Below are positions 28,096 through 35,581 of a stretch of DNA of 64,000 nucleotides, in pieces. How positions within the stretch are numbered: the stretch's first letter is position 1; every line of letters starts with the position of its first letter. A program made the translations under genes and the position numbers. The notes beneath the pieces are model-generated. The model was not told the DNA's origin. It saw only the letters and a list, made by a program, of their open reading frames with translations, and searched no databases. Source of the DNA: Skermanella aerolata KACC 11604 (GTDB taxonomy: Bacteria > Pseudomonadota > Alphaproteobacteria > Azospirillales > Azospirillaceae); NCBI RefSeq assembly GCF_000936425.1, contig NZ_AVFK01000012.1:62001-126000 (forward strand). Reading direction: 5' to 3'.

Positions 28096-29058
28096 ATGAA
28101 TATCAAATCCATTATATTTGGTGTGGCCGCAAGCGTCGTGGCGCTGGGAGCGCCGGCGGCAGCCTTCGCCCAGAACAAGGTCAACTTGGGCGTCGCCATT
28201 CCGGCCGCCACCCATAGCTTCACCGCCGGCATCGTCTGGTGGGCGAACGCCGCCAAGGCTGAGCTGGAAAAGGAGCATAAGGACCTAAAGGTCACGATCA
28301 AGACGGCGGCCAATGCCGGTGAGCAGGCCAACCAGCTTCAGGATCTGGTGACGGCGAACAAGATCAACTCGCTCGTGATCTTCCCGTTCGAATCCGCGGC
28401 GCTGACCAAGCCCGTGGCACAGGTCAAGAACAAGGGCGTCTACGTGACGGTGGTGGACAGGGGGCTGACGGACCCGAGCGCGCAGGACGCCTATATCTCC
28501 GGCGACAACACCGCTTTTGGCAAGGTCCCGGCCGAGTACATCGCCAAGGCGCTGAACGGCAAGGGCAACATCGTCGCCATGCGCGGCATCGCCACGACGC
28601 TCGACAACGAGCGGATGGACGCCTTCAATTCGGTGATGAAGGACTATCCGGACATCAAGCTGCTGGATGCCAAATACGCCAACTGGAACCGGGACGACGC
28701 GTTCAAGGTGATGCAGGACTACCTGACGCGTTTCAAGCAGATCGATGCCGTCTGGGCGGCTGACGACGACATGGCGGTCGGGGTGCTGAAAGCTATCGAG
28801 CAGGCCAAGCGCGACGACATCAAGATCGTCTTCGGCGGCGCCGGGTCCAAGGGCATGATCAAGACGCTGATCGACGGCAAGGATTCGCGCATCCAGGCCA
28901 ACGTCTCCTACTCGCCGAAGTTCATCTACGAGGCGATCAAGCTGACGGCGGAGGCAAGATTGAAGGGGGAGGCGCTGCCGGCAACGACCATCGTGCCGTC
29001 GGTGCTGATCACCAAGGACAATGCCAAGGACTTCTACTTCCCTGACTCGCCGTTCTGA
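28096..29058 (+). CDS. Second sugar ABC transporter, periplasmic binding protein
   Basis: 320 residues. A signal peptide (about 1-26, ending FAQ) is followed by a type I periplasmic-binding domain (GVAIPAATHSFTAGIVWWAN, NKINSLVIFPFESAALTKP, WAADDDMAVGVLKAIEQA). It is unusual only in being last in its operon. The start at 28096 follows AAGGGAGGG. The substrate is unresolved; polyols or pentoses are typical for this group. Confidence 0.9.
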   Translation: MNIKSIIFGVAASVVALGAPAAAFAQNKVNLGVAIPAATHSFTAGIVWWANAAKAELEKEHKDLKVTIKTAANAGEQANQLQDLVTANKINSLVIFPFESAALTKPVAQVKNKGVYVTVVDRGLTDPSAQDAYISGDNTAFGKVPAEYIAKALNGKGNIVAMRGIATTLDNERMDAFNSVMKDYPDIKLLDAKYANWNRDDAFKVMQDYLTRFKQIDAVWAADDDMAVGVLKAIEQAKRDDIKIVFGGAGSKGMIKTLIDGKDSRIQANVSYSPKFIYEAIKLTAEARLKGEALPATTIVPSVLITKDNAKDFYFPDSPF

Positions 29059-29101
29059 TGCTGTGGCCGGGAGCGATCCCGGCGGTGTTTTGGGGTGCTG
29101 G

Positions 29102-29138
29102 CCGGCCTCCGTCATGACAGACGGAGGCCGGTTTTTTT
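29102..29138 (+). terminator. Strong intrinsic terminator of the second sugar ABC operon
   Basis: A perfect 12-bp GC-rich stem (CCGGCCTCCGTC at 29102-29113 and GACGGAGGCCGG at 29120-29131) with a 6-base loop is followed by seven T residues (29132-29138). It lies 44 bases after the binding-protein stop. Confidence 0.93.
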
Positions 29139-29161
29139 ATGTCGGTGTGGAACGTGATTCC

Positions 29162-29315
29162 AACGGCATTAAACATCGGCCGGTCTGGAGCGTTAGATGT
29201 CGGGCTGAAGAGGCCCGACCTACGTCAGCGTGCTTTTGCCAGCATAAATTTGTAGGTCGGGCCTCTTCAGCCCGACATCTTTTGCCGGAACTCACCGGTC
29301 AATCTTAATGCCGTT
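29162..29315. repeat. REP-like nested inverted repeat, copy 2 (best-preserved)
   Basis: A 154-base element with ends AACGGCATTAA (29162-29172) and TTAATGCCGTT (29305-29315), which are perfect reverse complements. Inside are arms at 29195-29224 and 29252-29280 nearly identical to copy 1; each arm is itself a GTCGGGC/GCCCGAC hairpin plus CTAC. No clear target-site duplication. It is inserted between a terminator and the stop codon of the AEC transporter gene, five bases from that stop. Confidence 0.85.
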
Positions 29316-29319
29316 AGCA

Positions 29320-30210
29320 TCACATGACGTTCAGCAGCAGGATCGGCAGCACCAGGAAGGCCAACACGGTCGAGCCCAGCACCATGGCGGCGACCTCCTC
29401 CGGCGAGTTGTCGTAGCGGAGCGCCCAGAGATAGTTGAAGACCGCCACGGGCATGGCGCTTTGCAGGATGGTCACTCCCCGCATGGCGCCTTCAAGGCCC
29501 ATCGCCCAGGACACGCCGTACCCTGCCGCAATGCCCAGGATAAGGCGGAATGCCGACATCAGGATCGCGCGGGCCGTGCCGCCGAAGCGCAGGCGCGCCA
29601 AGGCGACGCCCAGTGAGAACAGCATCAGCGGCACGGCGCAGTTGCCGAGCAGTGACGTCGTGTTCGAGATCCACAACGGCACTTTGACTTGGGTCAGGAG
29701 GATCAGCAGCGACACCGCGACGCTGTAGAGCACGGGCGTCCGGACGAGCTGTCGGAAGCTGAACTTGCCGGCGGCGATCGCCGGTCCGAAGGTAAATTGC
29801 CCGATCGCCATGGCGGCGAAGAACATGACGCCAAGGCTCAATCCTTCCTGCCCGTATGCGAAGAGACATATCGGCAGGCCCAGATTGCCGGCATTGGGGA
29901 AGCTGAGCGCGGGCAGGTAAACCCGCCAAGGGATACGGGCAAGCCGGAGGAACGGGTAGGCGACCAGTCCCGGCAGGACGATGCAGGCGATCGATGCCGC
30001 CGCCATGATGCCGAGCTGGTCTCCAGAGAGAGGCGTATGGGTCAGGGAGGAGAAGACGAGGCAGGGCGTCGACACGTTCACCGCGAAGGTGGTGATGAAC
30101 GCGCTGTCGTAGGGCAGGTTGGCGCGAGTCCAGCAGAACCCGAGCGCCGCGACGAGGAATACGGGAGCGATGACTGCCGTCATGCTGGAGAACAGCGCTA
30201 CTAAATCCAT
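29320..30210 (-). CDS. AEC-family transporter (auxin efflux carrier type)
   Basis: 296 residues with about ten membrane helices in two five-helix halves (PF03547). Recognisable segments are NAGNLGLPICLFAYG near the middle and LQSAMPVAVFNYLWALRY near the C-terminus. Bacterial members often export or exchange small carboxylates such as malate. It is a single gene, convergent with the sugar ABC operon, from which it is separated by a terminator and a REP element. Confidence 0.88.
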   Translation of the reverse strand: MDLVALFSSMTAVIAPVFLVAALGFCWTRANLPYDSAFITTFAVNVSTPCLVFSSLTHTPLSGDQLGIMAAASIACIVLPGLVAYPFLRLARIPWRVYLPALSFPNAGNLGLPICLFAYGQEGLSLGVMFFAAMAIGQFTFGPAIAAGKFSFRQLVRTPVLYSVAVSLLILLTQVKVPLWISNTTSLLGNCAVPLMLFSLGVALARLRFGGTARAILMSAFRLILGIAAGYGVSWAMGLEGAMRGVTILQSAMPVAVFNYLWALRYDNSPEEVAAMVLGSTVLAFLVLPILLLNVM

Positions 30211-30318
30211 GATCGCTCGGAGGTCCCTGCCCTGGCCTGGGGTGATCTTAAACTTGGGATGATCTGAAGAATTGAGACAGCCTGGATCGCCGTTGCCTGA
30301 CCGTCCAAATCCATTCAG

Positions 30319-30750
30319 CTACCAGCGGACATAAGGGCCGGTGAACAGATCGCCCAGCGAGCGCCGCATCTGGACGGTGATTTTCATCTGGTGCCGGTTC
30401 CAGTCACGGTCGGTGTCGAGATGGCACCACTGGCACAACGCCGCCAGATTACGCGGATGGTTGTTGCTGAGGTTGCCGTCCTTGTGGCAACAGGCCAGTA
30501 CGACGCGGCTGAACTTGGACTTGCTGATCTCCAACATATCCGGCCATATCGATGGATGTCCGTAACGGTCTCGCCATGTGTCTCCCGCTACGGTATCGAG
30601 CCAGCGCCCGTCGGGAAGTATTCGTATCCTGGAAAGATGCTTCCTGCCACATCGTTCGCAAACACCACGTGCGCGCTTGAAGCGAATGGAGTCGGATATC
30701 TGCGGCCAGTCAATGGGATAAAAGAAGCGATTCTGCCGGTTGATAGGCAT
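30319..30750 (-). CDS. HNH-type endonuclease-like protein
   Basis: 143 residues. CERCGRKH (about residues 31-38) gives one CxxC pair, and a later HNH-like core reads CCHKDGNLSNNHPRNLAALC, followed by QWCHLD (about 87-111), with the second CxxCH. This is the His-Asn-His zinc nuclease layout seen in phage- and plasmid-borne HNH proteins. No fused domain. It is divergent from the ParA-like gene; the shared 283-base gap holds the twin palindromes. Function is inferred from motifs only. Confidence 0.72.
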   Translation of the reverse strand: MPINRQNRFFYPIDWPQISDSIRFKRARGVCERCGRKHLSRIRILPDGRWLDTVAGDTWRDRYGHPSIWPDMLEISKSKFSRVVLACCHKDGNLSNNHPRNLAALCQWCHLDTDRDWNRHQMKITVQMRRSLGDLFTGPYVRW

Positions 30751-30872
30751 TACTGTTCCAGCCAGGATGCAAGACTGCGGAGGAGGGCGACCGTAGCATC
30801 GGGCGAAGGATTAGCCAACTAATTAGATCCGGCGGAGAATGTCCGGCTTATGGCATCTCAAGATCGCTGGCT

Positions 30873-30930
30873 CGTTTACCGGGTAAACGAAGGCCGACAA
30901 AATCATTGAGCGCCGTTTACCGGGTAAACG
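30873..30930. promoter_or_regulatory. Two perfect 17-bp palindromes (operator or centromere-like)
   Basis: CGTTTACCGGGTAAACG occurs twice, at 30873-30889 and 30914-30930, both perfect palindromes around a central G. Centres are 41 bp apart, about four helical turns. They lie between the divergent HNH and ParA-like genes. The arrangement suits a ParB-like partner or autoregulator binding site. Confidence 0.7.
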
Positions 30931-31033
30931 GGCCACACTCGGCGAACTAATCGTCATCCCGTGTCCGCTCCACCTATCGCCCCTGCCCGCTTTGCTGTAA
31001 ACCTCGGCCATTAAAGCAGCAGAGGGTTGAGCG

Positions 31034-31756
31034 ATGGCAGATACAGCCGTGGCTGAAAAGCCAAAGTCCAAAAAGCCCAAGAGCGCTCCCGCGCCGGCAG
31101 CGGAGGCAGCACCCAGGACGCCGAAGAAGTTGCTGGTTTCCGGTCCCAAAGGTGGTCTTGGCAAGACCGGCTGTTCCCGCATTATCGGCGTCGCAGCCAG
31201 CATGGCGGGGTTGAAGGTCCTCCTTGTCGATGCCGATGCTCAAGGCAGCCTCGCCGCTTGGCACGAACTGCGTGAGGCTTCCGGCTACGAGAGCCTAGCT
31301 CCCATCGACTGCGTCGCCGTCGATATGGACAACGCGGCCGAGACGATCACCAAAGCCACCGACTACGACCTGATCATCATCGATACTCCCAATGCCGTGC
31401 AGGCATACCGCGACCAGTTCGTGGCGCTGATCGGGCTTGCCGACTTCGTGCTGATCCCGACCGGAGCGACGTTCGACGACCGGCGGTCCACCATCCCGTG
31501 GATGGGCGTCATGAAGCACCATGGCAAGGAAGCCGCCTTCGTCATGAACCGGGTCAAGCGGAGCACGGTCGCTTTCCGGGAAGCGAAGAAGCTTCTCCTG
31601 AAGGAAGGGCGGCTCTGCCCGGCCGAGATCCCGGACCTTGAGAACATCCATAACTTTGCCGACCAGGGCCTTTCGGCTGTGGACATCGACAATGCCAGCG
31701 GTCGCGACGACTGCATGGGATTGTGGCATTTCATTCGCAACGAGATGAGGCTCTGA
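31034..31756 (+). CDS. ParA-like partition ATPase
   Basis: 240 residues. A Lys/Pro/Ala-rich disordered tail (1-35) precedes a ParA fold with deviant Walker A GPKGGLGKTG, Walker A' region VDADAQGSLAAW and Walker B DLIIIDTPNA. The residue after GKT is Gly rather than the usual Thr or Ser. There is no N-terminal HTH, so it resembles the small type Ib plasmid ParA proteins, which segregate DNA with a partner protein. Its stop shares one base with the start of that partner. GAGGG precedes the ATG. Confidence 0.85.
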   Translation: MADTAVAEKPKSKKPKSAPAPAAEAAPRTPKKLLVSGPKGGLGKTGCSRIIGVAASMAGLKVLLVDADAQGSLAAWHELREASGYESLAPIDCVAVDMDNAAETITKATDYDLIIIDTPNAVQAYRDQFVALIGLADFVLIPTGATFDDRRSTIPWMGVMKHHGKEAAFVMNRVKRSTVAFREAKKLLLKEGRLCPAEIPDLENIHNFADQGLSAVDIDNASGRDDCMGLWHFIRNEMRL

Positions 31757-32436
31757 TGGTCAGTCTGCGTGAAGCCAAGAAGAAAGGGGCTGTCGCGGAT
31801 TCGCGGATGCTTTCATTCATCGGCGCCGCCGCTGAAGCTCCGCCGGCTACTGTCCCGGCCGTCGCGGAAAGCGACCTGGACCGGATCGTCGATCCGCTGG
31901 ACGAACCCGATGCCTTCCGCGAACATCTTGAACGTCTGTGGAAGGAAACACGACAGCGGGTGCTTGCCATCGGCCGCAACCTGATGAACGCGCTGGAGAA
32001 GCTGGAGCCGTTCCCGGGACGGTTCGAATCCCTTGTGGAGGGCCTGCCGTTCTCTCGGCCGATCGCCAGCCAGATGATCGCCATCGCCAGGGCTGTCGAG
32101 GACAAGAAGCTTTCCGAGGATGAAATTCCGCCGTCCTATTCGATCGCCTATCAGCTGACGACGCTGTCGAACGAAGAAATCAAGCGTGCCCGCGCGCAGG
32201 GTATCGTCAGGCCGGATATCGGCCGCAAGGACATCATCGAGTTCAAGCGCATCCAGCGCTCGGCTCGGCCGCGCCAGACCGGTCTGGATCTCCGGCGGCT
32301 GAAGGCGCAGCGCGATCGGTTGCGTCAAGCCTTGGTCGAGGTCGAGGACCGCATCCGCGAGTTGGAAGGCGAGGGCGGTCACCTTCAGGATGGAGATTAT
32401 TTGGAGGGTGAAGCAGTCGCGGTCGAGGACGTGTGA
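31756..32436 (+). CDS. Probable ParA partner, DUF3102-like plasmid/phage-type protein
   Basis: 226 residues. The central part (LWKETRQRVLAIGRNLMNAL, PFSRPIASQMIAIARAV, then a PSYSIAYQLTTLS segment) resembles DUF3102-type proteins of plasmids and phages that carry a ParB/KorB-like HTH region. The C-terminus is a charged coiled coil (about 180-210). It overlaps the ParA-like gene by one base (TGATG), so the two are coupled. It is the best candidate to bind the palindromes upstream. Family assignment is by eye. Confidence 0.6.
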   Translation: MVSLREAKKKGAVADSRMLSFIGAAAEAPPATVPAVAESDLDRIVDPLDEPDAFREHLERLWKETRQRVLAIGRNLMNALEKLEPFPGRFESLVEGLPFSRPIASQMIAIARAVEDKKLSEDEIPPSYSIAYQLTTLSNEEIKRARAQGIVRPDIGRKDIIEFKRIQRSARPRQTGLDLRRLKAQRDRLRQALVEVEDRIRELEGEGGHLQDGDYLEGEAVAVEDV

Positions 32437-32463
32437 TAGCGGGGGCCGAAGAGTTGGCTGGTG

Positions 32464-32595
32464 TGGAGCGTTAGATCCGGTCAATCGTTCTTATAACGTC
32501 CAGTCAAAGAGTTTGACCGGCGGTAGACAAGTGTTGGGCCACGGCCCAACCTACGAAGCAGGAGCCCGTAGGTTGGGCCGTGGCCCAACAAACAC
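32464..32595. repeat. REP-like repeat copy 3: family 2 hairpin pair beside a family 1 scar
   Basis: Arms at 32531-32555 and 32567-32595 are inverted. Each contains GTTGGGCC/GGCCCAAC, itself palindromic, joined to CTACG. To the left, GGAGCGTTAGAT (32465-32476) runs straight into CCGGTCAATC, which are the left and right flanks of the family 1 element joined without its central hairpins. This looks like a deletion scar next to a second repeat family. Confidence 0.7.
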
Positions 32596-32748
32596 TGTCC
32601 ACTGGCATTATTTATCTAATGGTTTCTCCATTGCCTTGGTGAGCAAAACCCCTGGAGGCTTCCGGCACATACCCTTATAGTCCTTGGTGAAGCCCGGCGA
32701 GACAGCCTGACGCGACCGGGTTCCCAATGAACAAAGTCGCAGGACATC

Positions 32749-33738
32749 ATGCACATTCTCATCATTGGCGCGGCTGGCATGCTCGGCCGCAAGCTGACCG
32801 AAAGACTGGTCGCCGACGGGCGGCTGGGCAGCGGCGAAGTGACCAAGCTGACGCTGGCCGATGTCATCGATCCGCCGGCCCCGACAGGCTTCAAGGGGGA
32901 AGCAAGCACGGTCGCGGTCGACATCTCCAAACCGGGGGAGGTGGACAAGCTGGTCGCCAGCCGGCCCGATACCATCTTCCATCTTGCCGCCATCGTGTCG
33001 GGGGAGGCGGAAGCCGACTTCAACAAGGGCTACGCGATCAACCTGGACGGCACCCGCTTCCTGTTCGATGCCGTCCGGCTGGAGAGTGCGAAGTCTCCCT
33101 ATAAACCGCGCCTCGTGTTCTCGTCCTCCATCGCGGTTTTCGGAGCGCCGTTCCCGGAGAAGATCGGCGACGAGTTCTTCACGACGCCACTGACCAGCTA
33201 TGGGACGCAGAAGGCGATCGGCGAACTGCTGCTGAGCGACTATTCCAGGCGCGGCTTCTTCGACGGCATCGGCATCAGGCTGCCGACCATCTGCATCCGC
33301 CCGGGCAAGCCGAACAAGGCGGCATCGGGTTTCTTCTCCAACATCCTGCGCGAACCGCTAGCCGGCCAGGAAGCGGTGCTGCCCGTCGCCGAGGATGTCC
33401 GGCACTGGCACGCCAGCCCGCGTTCCGCCGTCGGGTTCCTGCTGCACGCGGCCACCATGGACTTGAGCCAGCTCGGCTGGAGGCGCAACCTGTCGATGCC
33501 GGGCCTGTCCGCCACGGTGGGCGAGCAGATCGAGGCGCTGCGCCGGGTCGCGGGCGAGAAGGCGGTCAAGCTGATCCGGCGCGAACCGGACCCGATGATC
33601 ATGAAGATCGTGAGCGGCTGGGCACGCGATTTCGACACCAGCCGGGCAGCGTCGCTGGGCTTCACGGCAGAGCAGTCGTTCGACGAAATCATCCGGGTAC
33701 ATATCGAAGACGAACTGGGCGGACGCGTGCCCGATTGA
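32749..33738 (+). CDS. denD: SDR-family dehydrogenase, D-erythronate dehydrogenase (DenD)-like
   Basis: 329 residues, extended SDR fold. NAD motif GAAGMLGRKL (residues 8-17), active-site Ser region VFSSSIAVFG and the YGTQKA Tyr-Lys pair are all present. Length and the long C-terminal region (ARDFDTSRAASLGF) fit the DenD group, which oxidises D-erythronate to 2-oxo-tetronate. DenD normally sits with OtnK-type kinase and aldolase genes, absent here, so substrate is tentative. The stop overlaps the next start. Confidence 0.75.
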   Translation: MHILIIGAAGMLGRKLTERLVADGRLGSGEVTKLTLADVIDPPAPTGFKGEASTVAVDISKPGEVDKLVASRPDTIFHLAAIVSGEAEADFNKGYAINLDGTRFLFDAVRLESAKSPYKPRLVFSSSIAVFGAPFPEKIGDEFFTTPLTSYGTQKAIGELLLSDYSRRGFFDGIGIRLPTICIRPGKPNKAASGFFSNILREPLAGQEAVLPVAEDVRHWHASPRSAVGFLLHAATMDLSQLGWRRNLSMPGLSATVGEQIEALRRVAGEKAVKLIRREPDPMIMKIVSGWARDFDTSRAASLGFTAEQSFDEIIRVHIEDELGGRVPD

Positions 33739-34946
33739 AGCTGTCGCTCAAGGAAGCCCGGCGCATCGCGCTGGCGGCCCAGGGCTTCGGTAAGCCGAGG
33801 CTCGACGGCGGCACGTTTCAGCAAGGTCATCTCGGCCGTCTGCTGAAACGTACCGGGCTGCTTCAGATCGATTCCGTCAGCGTGCTGGTGCGGGCGCACT
33901 ACATGCCGCTGTTCTCGCGCCTTGGGTCCTATCCAGTGGGCGTACTGGACGAAGCGGCCTGGGGCGGCAAGCGGACGCTGTTCGAATACTGGGCGCATGA
34001 AGCGTCGCTGCTGCCGCTCGACCTTCACCCGCTGCTGCGCTGGCGGATGGCCCGGGCGGCGGCGGGGCAGGGGGTCTATGGCCGGCTGGGGACCATCGCC
34101 CGGGAGCGGCCGGACTTCGTCACGGCGACGCTGGCCGCAATCCGGGATCGGGGACCTCTCGCCGCTTCGGACTTCGAGGGCAGCAAGGGCAATGGTTCGT
34201 GGTGGGGCTGGAGTGACGTCAAATGCGCGCTTGAATACCTGTTCTGGGCGGGGATGCTCACGACCCGGACGCGCCGAGGTTTCGAGCGGCTCTACGACCT
34301 GCCGGAGCGGGCACTGCCGGGAAAGATCCTGAACCTGCCCACACCCGACGAAGCGGGTGCGCACCGGGAACTTCTGGCGCTGTCCGCCCGCGCCCATGGC
34401 ATCGGCACCGCCAACGATTTGCGCGATTACTTCAGGTTGGATGCCACCGACGTCAAACCCCGGATTGCCGAACTGGTAGAGGAGGGGACCCTGCTGCCGG
34501 TCGAGGTCGAGGGTTGGAAACATCAGGCATACCTGCACCGGGACGCCCGGCGGCCCCGGCGGATCGACGCCGCGGCGCTGCTGTCGCCGTTCGACCCGCT
34601 GGTATGGGAGCGGTCAAGGTCGGAACGGCTGTTCGACTTCCGCTACCGGCTGGAGATCTACACGCCGGTCGAGAAGCGGCAGCACGGCTACTACGTATTA
34701 CCGTTCCTGCTGGGCGACCGGCTGGCTGCCCGCGTCGATCTTAAGGCGGAGCGGGCGACCGGTACGCTGCATGTGCTGGCGGTCCATGCCGAACCGCATG
34801 CGCCAGCGCATACCGCCGAGGCGCTTCTGGCGGAACTTCGGCATATGGCAGACTGGCTGCTGCTGGAGCGGATGAGCATCGCGGACCGCGGCGATCTGGC
34901 TCCGGCGTTGCGGCAGGCAGCGGCGTCGGGCTTGAGCGGCATTTAA
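33735..34946 (+). CDS. YcaQ/AlkX-type winged-helix DNA glycosylase
   Basis: 403 residues of the HTH_42 (PF06224) family, whose Escherichia coli member YcaQ/AlkX removes bulky alkylated bases and unhooks interstrand crosslinks. The catalytic Q-hydrophobic-D motif is QID at residues 44-46 in LLQIDSVSVLVRAHYMPLFS. The family hallmarks WGGKRTLFEYWAHEASL and LLSPFDPLVWERSR are also present. It begins with TTG at 33735, overlapping the stop of the upstream SDR gene by four bases. Confidence 0.88.
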   Translation: MKLSLKEARRIALAAQGFGKPRLDGGTFQQGHLGRLLKRTGLLQIDSVSVLVRAHYMPLFSRLGSYPVGVLDEAAWGGKRTLFEYWAHEASLLPLDLHPLLRWRMARAAAGQGVYGRLGTIARERPDFVTATLAAIRDRGPLAASDFEGSKGNGSWWGWSDVKCALEYLFWAGMLTTRTRRGFERLYDLPERALPGKILNLPTPDEAGAHRELLALSARAHGIGTANDLRDYFRLDATDVKPRIAELVEEGTLLPVEVEGWKHQAYLHRDARRPRRIDAAALLSPFDPLVWERSRSERLFDFRYRLEIYTPVEKRQHGYYVLPFLLGDRLAARVDLKAERATGTLHVLAVHAEPHAPAHTAEALLAELRHMADWLLLERMSIADRGDLAPALRQAAASGLSGI

Positions 34947-34959
34947 GCTTGGATTGTCC

Positions 34960-35112
34960 GGAACGTTATGCCAGGGGCGGAAGACATTGATCCATGTGGA
35001 TAGTGCTCGTTGGGCCACGGCCCAACCTACAGGCTCCTGCTTAGTAGGTTGGGCCGTGGCCCAACGCTTGCCGACCGCCGGTCATACTCTTCAGCCCGAC
35101 ATGTTTGCTTGA
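34960..35112. repeat. REP-like repeat copy 4: hybrid of the two families
   Basis: GGAACGTTA (34960-34968) is the common left flank. A family 2 inverted pair follows (35008-35030 and 35044-35066, each GTTGGGCC/GGCCCAAC plus CTAC). Past it, TCTTCAGCCCGACATGT (about 35088-35104) is the outer half of a family 1 arm. The locus therefore joins pieces of both repeat families. Confidence 0.7.
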
Positions 35113-35581
35113 AAGCATCTAGTATAATCCAATCGATAGTTCGGTTTTGTAGAAAATAATCATACTTCCGCAAGTAGCTGTGTGGTGGTTCACAGATCTC
35201 GCTGGCTGGACAGGGTACCGTCGACATCGTCGAAGCTAAGTGATTCGGTCGGTCGAGCCGGAAACGGGGGTAAGCAGTGCCTCACCGAACGAGAATCCTC
35301 TACCAGCCGCGGGCATGACCTCTACCACTTTCGCAGGTAGTCGCAATTTTAATTGCCTTTTTAATGTGTTGTCGGCGTATGGGGTTTTCGTGGCTTCAAT
35401 TCGACGGAAATACCATCCGTTGTGGTGCGCCTTACTGCCAAACGGTTACTCGCCATAAGCTGCTTTGCATTTTTTCGCTGATCTTACGACGCTTACTGTC
35501 AAGTCCTATTCCAGCTTCATGCGTCGCAGGCAAGTTTCGGGCAATGGTAACGGCAACCATCCTTACAGGGCATTTCTGCTT
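35113..35581 (+). other. Long leader upstream of the exopolysaccharide cluster
   Basis: About 470 bases with lower GC than its surroundings and no convincing gene. Short open frames have no family resemblance or good ribosome sites. The promoter of the exopolysaccharide operon is expected here. Confidence 0.4.

Noticed and set aside
30873-30930. KorB/RK2-type operator
   Set aside because: The KorB core is TTTAGC-GCTAAA; here it is TTTACC-GGTAAA, so a different binding protein is expected.
29162-35112. One composite transposon bounded by the REP elements
   Set aside because: No transposase, no target duplications, and the repeats at the two ends belong to different families; they more likely inserted independently.
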